Shown one piece after another: positions 15,796 to 23,431 of a stretch of 64,000 nt of DNA. The position numbers were made by a program, and so were the translations under genes. Under the pieces are notes generated by a model. That model worked only from the letters and a program-made list of their open reading frames with translations. It was not told where the DNA came from and did not search any database. Source of the stretch: SHVZ01 sp041906305. GTDB lineage: Bacteria; Pseudomonadota; Alphaproteobacteria; SHVZ01. The stretch covers positions 186,001 to 250,000 of the forward strand of contig JAYRJL010000007.1 of assembly GCA_041906305.1 (NCBI GenBank), in the 5' to 3' direction. How positions within the stretch are numbered: the stretch's first letter is position 1; each line of letters begins with the position of its first letter.

Positions 15796-17306
15796 CCCTC
15801 GGCGAGCGCGACCGGCCACGGCGTGGTCGGATGCGCCATGCCGGTGTTGATGCCGTCCGCGCGGATCACGGCATTGGGGACCCCGAACTGCACCGGATAG
15901 ACTGTGTCCGTGACCCGCGAGACCGGGAACGATCTCGCGATCGCAGCGACGTGAGCGGGTCCCATGCGGTCATCGCAGATCACGGTCGCGGTGCTGGCGT
16001 CGAGCCGGGGCATCCGGATTGCTTCCTCGACCGGCATGCCGAAATCGAGCAGGAACGAGGCGATCTGCACCAGCGCCGGCACGATCTGGCGGCCTCCTGC
16101 GGCACCCATGACGAACGAAGGCTCGCCTCGGCGCGTCGCCAGCAATGGGCACATGTTGGCGAGGGGGCGTCTCGCCGCGGCGATCGCGTTCGCGGTGCCG
16201 GGCCGCGGGTCGAACCACATCATACCGTTGTTCATGAGAAGGCCGGTCGAGGGCAGAACCAGCTTCGAGCCGAAGCGGGCGAGTAGCGTGTTGGTCAGCG
16301 AGACCATGTTGCCGTCGGCGTCGATGACGCTGACATGCGACGTGCAGCCCGGATCGTGCGTGAGGCCGGCATGACCGTAGGTCGACAGGCGGTCGGCATA
16401 TGCGGCAGTGATCCCGCGTGCAAAGGCGACGAAGGTCTCCGGTGTCGGCATCGCACCCGGCTCGATCGCCGCGAGCAGCGACCGCATCGCCGCGAGATAG
16501 GTCGGCCCGCCCGTGAGCCCCGGCATCGCCGCGATCTCGGTGCCGCGATAGTCGAGCGAGGCCGGCTCGACCAGGCGCGCCTCATACCCGGCGAGATCTT
16601 CGCGGTCGAGCACGCTGCCCTGCGCGGCGAGATCGCTAGCGATCCGTTGGGCGATGCCACCCTCGTAGAAATCGCGCGGGCCGGCGTCGGCGAGGCGACG
16701 CAGCGTCGCCGCCAACGCCGGGTTGGCGAGCCGGATCCCGGTGTCCGCTCTCGGAGCCTTGCCGTCCGGCAGGAAGATCGCGCGGGTCGACGGAAAGGCA
16801 TCGAGACCGGTCTCGACGCCGATGGTGAGCTCCGTGAACCAGTCGACGGGAAGCCCGGCCTCCGCGAGCTCGATCGCCGGCCGGATCAAGGCAGGCCACG
16901 AAAGGCGTCCGAAGCGCTCGGCGGCGAGGCCGAGCCCGGCGACGGTGCCGGGAATGCACACCGCTTCGGGCCCGAGGATGTTGCGATCGCCGTCGACCCT
17001 CGGCCATTGGAAGAGGCCGGAGTCGGTGCCGGTCGCGAGCGGATAGCGCGCGGGATCGAGCCGACGCGGCGAGACCATCGAGAAGTCGATGCCATGGGTC
17101 CGTCGCTCAGAAGAGAGCCTGACGAGCATCAATCCCCCGCCGCCGAGCCCGCTCAGCCACGGTTCGACGACACCGACCGCGACGGTTGCCGCGATCGCGG
17201 CGTCGACCGCATTGCCGCCGGCTTCCAGCATGCGAAGCCCGGCTTCGGCGGCGGCGGGATGCTGGGCGGCGACGACGCCGCGCCTGGAGACGACGGTGCG
17301 CTTCAA
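15792..17306 (-). CDS. Gamma-glutamyltransferase family Ntn-hydrolase
   Basis: A 504-residue GGT-family proenzyme expected to self-cleave before Thr322 (DPGCTSHVSVIDADGN), which becomes the N-terminal nucleophile of the small subunit. Other marks are AGGNAVDAAIA, IPGTVAGL and the oxyanion-type AAGGRQIVPA. There is no signal peptide, so it should be cytoplasmic, unlike periplasmic GGTs such as the E. coli enzyme. The substrate could be a gamma-glutamyl compound or another amide. The start is TTG 17306, 7 bases after the SDR gene; no good ribosome-binding site is visible, so translation may depend on coupling. It is one of three GGT homologues in the window. Confidence 0.85.
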   Translation of the reverse strand: MKRTVVSRRGVVAAQHPAAAEAGLRMLEAGGNAVDAAIAATVAVGVVEPWLSGLGGGGLMLVRLSSERRTHGIDFSMVSPRRLDPARYPLATGTDSGLFQWPRVDGDRNILGPEAVCIPGTVAGLGLAAERFGRLSWPALIRPAIELAEAGLPVDWFTELTIGVETGLDAFPSTRAIFLPDGKAPRADTGIRLANPALAATLRRLADAGPRDFYEGGIAQRIASDLAAQGSVLDREDLAGYEARLVEPASLDYRGTEIAAMPGLTGGPTYLAAMRSLLAAIEPGAMPTPETFVAFARGITAAYADRLSTYGHAGLTHDPGCTSHVSVIDADGNMVSLTNTLLARFGSKLVLPSTGLLMNNGMMWFDPRPGTANAIAAARRPLANMCPLLATRRGEPSFVMGAAGGRQIVPALVQIASFLLDFGMPVEEAIRMPRLDASTATVICDDRMGPAHVAAIARSFPVSRVTDTVYPVQFGVPNAVIRADGINTGMAHPTTPWPVALAEG

Positions 17307-17313
17307 CGAAGCG

Positions 17314-18132
17314 TCACCCGGGATGCTTCTTGTCCTGGTGGACGGCGAGGCTGCCGATCGAGTTGCCGCCGTCGACGGTCAGAGTGGTCCCGGTGATATA
17401 CGCGGCCTTGCTCGAGCAGAGGAAGAGGACCGCATCGGGTGCTTCGTTCGGCAAGGTCGCGCGGCCGAGCGGGATCTGCTGGAGCGTCGCTTCGACATGC
17501 GCCTGGGTGAGGGGGCTCGCGGTCGATCCCGGCGCGAAGCCGGGCTCGACGATGTTGACGCGGATGCCGAACTCGGCGAGCTCGATCGCGAAGCCCTTGT
17601 TGAGGCGGTCGAGCGCCGTCTTCGAAAGGCAGTAGGGCGCCACCGTGCGCCGCATCTTGCGCGACGCCCCCGACGAGATGTCGACGATGCTGCCCTTGAC
17701 CTTGTGCTGGATCATCAGCTTGGCGAAGCCCCGCGAGACCAGGAATGGAGCGCGGAGGTTCACGCCGATGATGCGGTCCCACTCCTTGGCGTCGATGTCG
17801 AGGAGGAAGCCGCTCGGATAGATGCCGGCATTGTTGACGACGATGTCGGCGGCGCCCCAGGCCTTGGCGACGCTGGCGACGAGATCGTCGATCGAGGCGG
17901 CGTCGGTCAGGTCGGTCTTGTGGGTGAGACCGCCCTTGGCCGAGAGGTTCAGCTCGCCTGCGAACTTGGCGAGGTCGTCGCCTTTTACGTCCGAGAGACA
18001 GATTTTCGCGCCCACTGCGTCGAAGGCCTTGGCGATCCAGCGGCCGTAGATGCCGCAGGCGCCGGTGACGACGACGCGCTTGCCTTGGAACTCGTCACCC
18101 CAGCTCATCGCGGCCATGTCAGATACTCGCAT
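17314..18132 (-). CDS. SDR family NAD(P)-dependent oxidoreductase
   Basis: A 272-residue classical short-chain dehydrogenase. It has the cofactor motif VVVTGACGIYGRWIA (~19-33, an unusual TGACGIYG form of TGxxxGxG), NNAGI, the Ser-containing ISSGAS, the catalytic YCLSK (Tyr-x-x-x-Lys) and PGFAPGSTAS after it. It would oxidise or reduce an alcohol/ketone, substrate unknown. Start 18132 is the first ATG; ATGs at residues 6 and 9 are also possible. It lies 7 bases upstream of the GGT-family gene, in the same operon. A repeat element separates it from the binding-protein gene upstream. Confidence 0.85.
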   Translation of the reverse strand: MRVSDMAAMSWGDEFQGKRVVVTGACGIYGRWIAKAFDAVGAKICLSDVKGDDLAKFAGELNLSAKGGLTHKTDLTDAASIDDLVASVAKAWGAADIVVNNAGIYPSGFLLDIDAKEWDRIIGVNLRAPFLVSRGFAKLMIQHKVKGSIVDISSGASRKMRRTVAPYCLSKTALDRLNKGFAIELAEFGIRVNIVEPGFAPGSTASPLTQAHVEATLQQIPLGRATLPNEAPDAVLFLCSSKAAYITGTTLTVDGGNSIGSLAVHQDKKHPG

Positions 18133-18148
18133 TTCGAAGATTGCAACG

Positions 18149-18258
18149 CTTCATCGCTCCCACCCTAACCCTCTCTCACGCCGGAGGAGGGGACAAGAGC
18201 CGGAGGCAAAAAAGAGAAACCCTCCCCCTTGATGGGGGAGGGCAGGGTGGGGATGAAG
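18149..18258. repeat. Paired-hairpin palindromic repeat element, copy 1
   Basis: About 110 bases whose ends are inverted copies: CTTCATC...CCCACCCTAACCCT on the left (from 18149) and AGGG.AGGGTGGGG.ATGAAG on the right (to 18258). Inside are two smaller hairpins, the second being CCCTCCCCC TTGAT GGGGGAGGG (18220-18242). The same architecture recurs at 62787-62893, and a single hairpin of similar sequence occurs at 30960-30989. It fits a REP/BIME- or MITE-like intergenic element, and may also act as a terminator between the binding-protein gene and the SDR gene. Confidence 0.65.
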
Positions 18259-18280
18259 TTACGGACTCGATGTCAGCCGA

Positions 18281-19780
18281 TCAGCCGTCCCAGCCGATGC
18301 GGTTGATGAAGAAGCTCTCGTTCGGCGTCGGCTTCCAGCGCAGCTCCTTGCGGGCGCCGTAGAGAATGGCCGCCTGGTAGAGCGGCACCAGCGGCACCGT
18401 CGCTTCGGCCAGCTCGTTGGCCTTCTTGTAGTGCGCGATGCGCTTTGCCTCGTCGAGGGTCGCGCGGCCGGCGTCGAGCTCCGCGTCCATCGCCGGGTTG
18501 TTCGACTTCGCCCACTGGCTCTTCGAGTGATAGAGCGGATAGAGGATGCCGTCGGCGTCCTGGCAGCCGCACGACCAGCGGCTGAAGGTGACCTCGCCGA
18601 ACTCCTGCGGCGAGGACTGGGCGCGCTTCAGCCAGTTGGCGAAGTCGCTGGAGGTGATCTCGACCTTGAGGCCGACGTCGCGCAGCATCTGCTGGATCGC
18701 GACGACGATGCGCTGGTCGAAGACCGGCGAGGTGAACAGCGTGAAGGTACCCTGCGCCGGGGCACCGACCGCCTTCAGCAGCTCCTTGGCCTTGTTGGGA
18801 TCGTAGACCGGACCCTTGAAGCCGTCGGAATATCCGACATGGACCGGCGACAGCATGGTCGCGACCGGCTTGTCGTAGCCGCCCATCAGGCCGTCGATGA
18901 TGCCCTGGCGGTCGATCGCCGCGGAGATCGCCTGGCGGACCCGGAGATCCGAGGTCGGGCCGGTCAGCGAGTTCAGCATGAAGTAGGCGACGCGCTCGCT
19001 GAGCACGCTCAACACCTTTGTGTTGGCGTCAGCCTTCAGCTCCTTGGCGTGGTCGGCGTTGATCGTGACGATGATGTCGGCCTTGCCGGAGCGGAGGTCG
19101 GCCATGCGGGTCGCGGCATCGGGCACCGGCCGGAACTCGGCCGCCGGGAACGCACCCTTCTGGCCCCAGTAGGCGTCGTTGCGCGCGAGCGTCGTCTTCA
19201 CGCCGCGCTGCTGCGAGCCGAACTTGTAGGCGCCGCTACCGACCGGGCCGGCGTTGAAGGCCTCGTTGCCGACCTTCTCGACATGCGCCTTCGGCACGAC
19301 GCTGAGCTTGGTCAGCTGCGCCATCAGCACCGGGTATACGCTGTCGGTCTTGAAGCGGATCGTCGTCGGGTTGACGACCTCGGTCGCGACGATCTTGTTG
19401 AACTGGTCGAGCTGAGGGCTCTTGAAGGCGGGATCGGTGATGCGCTTGACGGTGAAGGCGACGTCGTCGGCTGTCATCGCCGTGCCGTCGTGGAACTTCA
19501 CGTCGCTGCGCAGCGTGAACTCGATCGTCTTGTCGTCGATCGCTTTCCAGGAGGTGGCGATCTGCGGGATGATCTTGCCGTCGTCGTCGCGCGTCACGAC
19601 GTTGTCGAAGATGTTGCGGTAGACCCAGTAGCTGTCCGGGTTCCATTGGACGTGCGGGTCGAGCGACGCGGGCTCGCTGGCGAGATCGATGACCAGCAGG
19701 TCCTTCGCGGCATAGGCTTGTCCGGCGGCGAGCACCGTCGCGATCGCGGCGGTCCCGAGCCACATCGACAATCGATTCAT
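18281..19780 (-). CDS. ABC transporter substrate-binding protein, family 5
   Basis: A 499-residue periplasmic SBP_bac_5 protein. The Sec signal peptide covers ~residues 1-25 (helix AAIATVLAAGQAYAA). Family features are DLASEPASLDPHVQWN, KFHDGTAMTADDVAFTVKR (~110) and NAGPVGSGAYKF. GGGAGG lies 8 bases before ATG 19780. It is downstream of a GntR/FCD regulator (gap 52 bases) and upstream of the SDR/GGT genes, so the four may form one regulon. No permease or ATPase is nearby. The substrate is unknown; it is distinct in sequence from the pair at 482-3862. Confidence 0.9.
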   Translation of the reverse strand: MNRLSMWLGTAAIATVLAAGQAYAAKDLLVIDLASEPASLDPHVQWNPDSYWVYRNIFDNVVTRDDDGKIIPQIATSWKAIDDKTIEFTLRSDVKFHDGTAMTADDVAFTVKRITDPAFKSPQLDQFNKIVATEVVNPTTIRFKTDSVYPVLMAQLTKLSVVPKAHVEKVGNEAFNAGPVGSGAYKFGSQQRGVKTTLARNDAYWGQKGAFPAAEFRPVPDAATRMADLRSGKADIIVTINADHAKELKADANTKVLSVLSERVAYFMLNSLTGPTSDLRVRQAISAAIDRQGIIDGLMGGYDKPVATMLSPVHVGYSDGFKGPVYDPNKAKELLKAVGAPAQGTFTLFTSPVFDQRIVVAIQQMLRDVGLKVEITSSDFANWLKRAQSSPQEFGEVTFSRWSCGCQDADGILYPLYHSKSQWAKSNNPAMDAELDAGRATLDEAKRIAHYKKANELAEATVPLVPLYQAAILYGARKELRWKPTPNESFFINRIGWDG

Positions 19781-19832
19781 CGTTGAGCCTCCCAGGTTGA
19801 ACGACATGCCGGCCCCCTGCCGGCCGAGGTGA

Positions 19833-20564
19833 TCACCAGTGCGCACCCTCCGCCCGATCCGCCGCCTCGGCGGAAGGGGAGACGAGGATCGCGGTCTTGA
19901 GCGCGGTCTCCATGATTGCGCGAGAGAGGTGCCGGACCTCCTCGCGCATCTCGGTTTCGGCGGCAGCGCCGTCGCCGGCGCGGAGCGCGTCGATCAGCGG
20001 CCGGTGGTCGTGACGCAGGGCTTCGGCATTACCGCGGAGCAGGCCGGTGTGATGCAGCACGCGCTCGGTCTCGTCCCACAGCGGCTCGAAGCTGCGTCCG
20101 AGGCGGCGGTTGCCGGATGCCATCACGATCGCGAAGTGGAACTGGCGATGCGCCTGCAGATAGGTCGCCTCGCTGGCGGCGTCGCCGGAAAGGAAGCCGG
20201 CACGGCAGACCGCGTCCAGATGCTCGAGCCGGCTGATCTCGACGCGGCCGGCGGCGGCGCGGGAGGCAGCGGGCTCGACGATCAGGCGAAGCTCCAGGAC
20301 TTCGGTCACGTCGCGCATGGCGACGGGCTTCACCACGTAACCGCGGCGGGGAAGGGCGCGCAGCCAGTCGCGGTCGGCGAGACGGGTCAGCGCCATGCGG
20401 ATCGGTGCCTTGCCGAGCTGGTAGCGCTCGGCGAGTTCGCCCTCCGACACGCTGGCGCCCGGCTCCAGGCGACAGGCGACGATGTCCGCCTTCATCATCT
20501 CGAAGGCGATGTCGCTCTGCCTGGTATCGCCGTCGGCGGGAAGCGTGCGCGAGATGTCGAGCAT
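19833..20564 (-). CDS. GntR family transcriptional regulator, FCD subfamily
   Basis: A 243-residue regulator with an N-terminal winged helix (~15-80; SVSEGELAERYQLGKAPIRMALTRLADRDWL and the wing PRRGYVV) and an all-helical FCD ligand-binding domain (~90-220; LRLIVEPAASRAAAG, AHRQFHFAIV, EHRPLIDAL-type DHRPLIDAL). FCD regulators usually sense carboxylic acids and repress neighbouring catabolic genes. It heads the - strand group with the binding protein, SDR and GGT genes and is divergent from the UbiX-like gene. An inverted repeat at 20625-20649 lies between them. Confidence 0.88.
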   Translation of the reverse strand: MLDISRTLPADGDTRQSDIAFEMMKADIVACRLEPGASVSEGELAERYQLGKAPIRMALTRLADRDWLRALPRRGYVVKPVAMRDVTEVLELRLIVEPAASRAAAGRVEISRLEHLDAVCRAGFLSGDAASEATYLQAHRQFHFAIVMASGNRRLGRSFEPLWDETERVLHHTGLLRGNAEALRHDHRPLIDALRAGDGAAAETEMREEVRHLSRAIMETALKTAILVSPSAEAADRAEGAHW

Positions 20565-20624
20565 TCGAGCCTGGGAAAGGGCGAGGTGGGACTGGAATTC
20601 GAGTATGGTGGCTATGAAATGTCA

Positions 20625-20649
20625 ATTCTGGAATCTGTGATGTCAGAAT
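20625..20649. promoter_or_regulatory. Inverted repeat, candidate operator of the GntR/FCD regulator
   Basis: ATTCTG (20625-20630) and CAGAAT (20644-20649) form a perfect 6-bp inverted repeat with a 13-base spacer, in the 125-base divergent region between the regulator (start 20564) and the UbiX-like gene (start 20690). Location suggests an autoregulatory site. The half-site spacing is longer than usual for FCD operators. Confidence 0.35.
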
Positions 20650-20689
20650 CCCCATTGCGCCGGCGGGCACCCTTGGGCCATGTGAGCCG

Positions 20690-21253
20690 GTGCCCAGGAA
20701 GTCCTCCCCGAAAGCCGCTCCCAAGCGTCTGATCCTCGCGATCACCGGCGCGTCCGGAGCGATATTCGGCATCCGGGCGCTGGAGCGGCTGAAGGACAGG
20801 GATGTCGAGACCCACCTGATCCTCTCACCCTCGGCGTTGAGGACCATAAAAGAGGAGACGGACTACTCGGCGCCCAAGGTCCGCGGGCTGGCGTCCGTCG
20901 TGCACAGCTATGAGGACATCGGCGCCTCGATGGCGAGCGGCTCGTTCCGCACCGCCGGCATGCTGGTGGCGCCCTGCTCGATCAAGACGCTGAGCGGGAT
21001 CGCCAACTCCTACAACGACAACCTCGTCGTCCGGTCCGCCGATGTCTGCCTCAAGGACCGGCGCCGCCTCGTGCTGCTGCTGCGCGAGACTCCACTGCAT
21101 CTGGGCCACATCGAGCTGATGGAGCGGGCGACCCGCTACGGCGCGCTGGTGATGCCGCCGGTTCCGGCCTTCCACCTTAAGCCCGGGACGATCGACGAAT
21201 TCGTCGACCAGATCGTCGACCGCGCCCTCGAACCATTTGGGCTCGCCGCATGA
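20690..21253 (+). CDS. UbiX family flavin prenyltransferase
   Basis: A 187-residue UbiX/Pad1-type flavoprotein. These enzymes attach a dimethylallyl group to FMN to make prenyl-FMN, the cofactor of UbiD-type decarboxylases. Typical segments are AITGASGAIFGIRALE (~16-31), APCSIKTLSGIANSYNDNL and RRRLVLLLRETPLHLGHIELM. No UbiD-type partner is in the window. The start is GTG 20690, giving PRKSSPKAAPKRLILAITG as N terminus. The stop overlaps the ATG of the following membrane-protein gene (ATGA). Whether it serves ubiquinone synthesis or an aromatic decarboxylase cannot be decided here. Confidence 0.88.
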   Translation: MPRKSSPKAAPKRLILAITGASGAIFGIRALERLKDRDVETHLILSPSALRTIKEETDYSAPKVRGLASVVHSYEDIGASMASGSFRTAGMLVAPCSIKTLSGIANSYNDNLVVRSADVCLKDRRRLVLLLRETPLHLGHIELMERATRYGALVMPPVPAFHLKPGTIDEFVDQIVDRALEPFGLAA

Positions 21254-21672
21254 TATTCGTCTTTGCAGGGCTGGTTTCCGCGCTCCTCTGCCTGCTGGTC
21301 CACTATGAGACGCTGCGGTTCCTTTCGGCCCAGGTGACGAAGCCGCCACGCGCGCCCCGCCAGCGCATCGTCGCAATCATGATCGGGATTTTCGTCAGCC
21401 ATCTGATCGAGGTCGGCATCTTCGCGCTCGGGCTGTGGGCGTCGATGTCGATGAGCGGACGGCAGCTTTTCAACCGCGACATCGAGCACAACTTCCTCGA
21501 GGCGCTCTACATCTCGTTCGAGTCCTATGCCTCGCTCGGCAGCGCCGAGGTGTTTTCGTTCGGGCCGGCGCGTCTGTTCTGCGGAATCGAAGCGGTCTCG
21601 GGCCTGCTGCTGATAGGCTGGACCACGGCGTTCACCTATTGGGCGATGACCGAGCTCTGGCGGGATCATTGA
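21250..21672 (+). CDS. Small ion-channel-like membrane protein without a canonical K+ filter
   Basis: A 140-residue integral membrane protein. Helices are visible at ~1-22, ~42-66 and ~104-130. Before the last one there is a pore-helix-like segment FLEALYISFESYASLG (~83-98). The arrangement resembles bacterial two-TM/pore-loop (Ion_trans_2-like) channels, but the filter position reads SLGSAEV in place of TVGYGD, so potassium selectivity is unlikely. It is translationally coupled to the UbiX-like gene (ATGA at 21250-21253). Its function is not known; the channel assignment is structural inference. Confidence 0.55.
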   Translation: MIFVFAGLVSALLCLLVHYETLRFLSAQVTKPPRAPRQRIVAIMIGIFVSHLIEVGIFALGLWASMSMSGRQLFNRDIEHNFLEALYISFESYASLGSAEVFSFGPARLFCGIEAVSGLLLIGWTTAFTYWAMTELWRDH

Positions 21673-21676
21673 CCGC

Positions 21677-22564
21677 CTAGAGCTGCACCTCGCCCTTGAG
21701 CACAGGCACGCACCCCCCGCCGACCGTGGCACGGATGCCGTCGGATGCGCGGCGCGCGACGACGCGAAGCAGGCTCGGTCGTCCCATCTCGACGCCCTGG
21801 ATGATGTCGAAGCTGCGGCTCTCGTCCTTCGTGAACGACAGCAGCAACGCACCCAGCGGCGCACTCGCGCTGCCGGTCGCCGGATCCTCCCAGGTGCCGG
21901 CGATCGGCGCGAACATCCGGGCGCGCAGGCGATTGCCGTCACGGGCGTAGAGGAACAGCGAGAAGCGGCCGTTCATTTCGCGATGCGATGAGCACACGCG
22001 CCGGAAGGCGCCAAGGTCCGGCGTCGCCTTGGTCAGGGCTAGGCCGGAGACTTCGGCGAGCACGAACGCGACGCCGACCGAGGCCACCACCGGCTTGTGG
22101 GTGGTAACGATGACCTCCGCATGGGCGACGTTCGCGGCCTCGGCGATCTCTGCCGCCGAGAGCTCGATGCTTAAGGATAGCGGCTGCGGGGCCGCGATCG
22201 TGGCCCCGGCGGTCTTGGCGGCGGCATCGCGATCGATCTTCACCTCGACCAGGCCGGCCATCTCCTCGAACAGCAGCACGCCGTCCCGGTCTCGACCCTG
22301 CTCGGCGAGCACGTAGCCGGTGCCGACATTGGGATGGCCGGCGAACGGCATCTCGTGCGTGCGGTTGAAGATGCGCACGCGGGCCGTATGCGCCGGATCG
22401 TCCGGCGGCAGCACGAAGGTGGTTTCGCTCAGGTTGAACTCGGCGGCGAGCGACTGCATCTCGGCATCGCTCAAGCCCCGCGCGTCGGGGAACACCGCCA
22501 GCTGGTTGCCGCCGAAGCGGCGGTCGGTGAAGACGTCGACGGTGACGAAGGAGTATGTGCGCAT
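21677..22564 (-). CDS. PhzF family isomerase
   Basis: A 295-residue PhzF-fold protein (two diaminopimelate-epimerase-like halves). It begins TYSFVTVDVFTDRRFGGNQLAVF and has the catalytic Glu47 in EFNLSETTFVL, MPFAGHPNVGTGYVL, and DPATGSASAPLGALLL near the C terminus. Members isomerise small cyclic or amino-acid-like substrates; most, including this one, have no known substrate. The stop lies 4 bases from the stop of the convergent channel-like gene. The haloacid dehalogenase gene lies 12 bases upstream, so the two are probably co-transcribed. Confidence 0.87.
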   Translation of the reverse strand: MRTYSFVTVDVFTDRRFGGNQLAVFPDARGLSDAEMQSLAAEFNLSETTFVLPPDDPAHTARVRIFNRTHEMPFAGHPNVGTGYVLAEQGRDRDGVLLFEEMAGLVEVKIDRDAAAKTAGATIAAPQPLSLSIELSAAEIAEAANVAHAEVIVTTHKPVVASVGVAFVLAEVSGLALTKATPDLGAFRRVCSSHREMNGRFSLFLYARDGNRLRARMFAPIAGTWEDPATGSASAPLGALLLSFTKDESRSFDIIQGVEMGRPSLLRVVARRASDGIRATVGGGCVPVLKGEVQL

Positions 22565-22576
22565 TGTCGAGGGCTC

Positions 22577-23284
22577 TCAGGGGCAGCCGAGGGCGTCGGC
22601 CAGCGCTTCCAGGCTGTCGACCGCATGATCCCATGTCCGCGACGGGGCGAGATCGGTCTTTTGTGCAGGACCGTACTCGCTCGGACGCAATACGAAGGCG
22701 GTGCGGAGACCGAGCGCGGCTGCGGCTTCGAGGTCGCCGTTGTGGGCGGCGACCATCATCACGCGCTCGGGGGCCAAGTCGAGCAGGCGTGCGGCGCCTA
22801 GATAGACCTTGGGCTCCGGCTTGTAGCCGTCGAACAGCTCGCCCGAGAGCACGGTATCCCACGGCAGTCCGGCGCGCTTCGCCATCCGCGTCAGCAGCGC
22901 GACGCCGCCGTTCGACAGCGGCGCCAGCAGGAACTTGGCGCGCAGGCGCCGGAGTCCCGGCACCGTGTCCGGCCACGGATCGAGGCGGTGCCAGACGCGA
23001 TTGATATGGGCGAGAGTCTTCTCGTCGAGGCCGCCGAGCCCGAATTTGGGTGCGATGCGATCCAGGGTCTCGCGATGGAGCGTGTCGAGATAGACAAAGG
23101 GGCGGCGGCCCGACCGGACCTCCTCCATGGAAGGCCCGTAAGCGGCGCGCCAGGAATCGGCGAGGCCGACGCCGTCGATCGTCCGGCCCAGGTCGCGGCT
23201 CCAGCGCTGCGCCTCGCGGATGATCGAGCCGCGCCAGTCGACGCAAGTGCCGAAGACGTCGAAAACCAGCGCATCCACATCCAT
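22577..23284 (-). CDS. Haloacid dehalogenase type II family hydrolase
   Basis: A 235-residue HAD-superfamily protein of the (S)-2-haloacid dehalogenase group. The nucleophile is Asp9 (LVFDVFGTCVDWRGS); downstream are APLSNGG (motif II Ser-Asn), LFDGYKPEPKVYL with the motif III Lys, and VMMVAAHNGDLEAA. It may dehalogenate 2-haloalkanoates, or act on another small substrate. GGAGGGG lies 7 bases before ATG 23284. It is upstream of and close to phzF-like 21677-22564, and divergent from the mannonate-dehydratase-like gene. Confidence 0.85.
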   Translation of the reverse strand: MDVDALVFDVFGTCVDWRGSIIREAQRWSRDLGRTIDGVGLADSWRAAYGPSMEEVRSGRRPFVYLDTLHRETLDRIAPKFGLGGLDEKTLAHINRVWHRLDPWPDTVPGLRRLRAKFLLAPLSNGGVALLTRMAKRAGLPWDTVLSGELFDGYKPEPKVYLGAARLLDLAPERVMMVAAHNGDLEAAAALGLRTAFVLRPSEYGPAQKTDLAPSRTWDHAVDSLEALADALGCP

Positions 23285-23431
23285 GTCGATCCCCTCCGAT
23301 GGCGCGGATCGTAGCCTGTTTTTTGAGCAGATCGCGAAGCCCTGCTCCGAAAGTCGGGGGGTGATTTTCCGGTTCTTGTCCGGTTATCATACAACCCAAT
23401 AAGAAGGCTTCAGGCGCGTCAGGGAGGAGCG

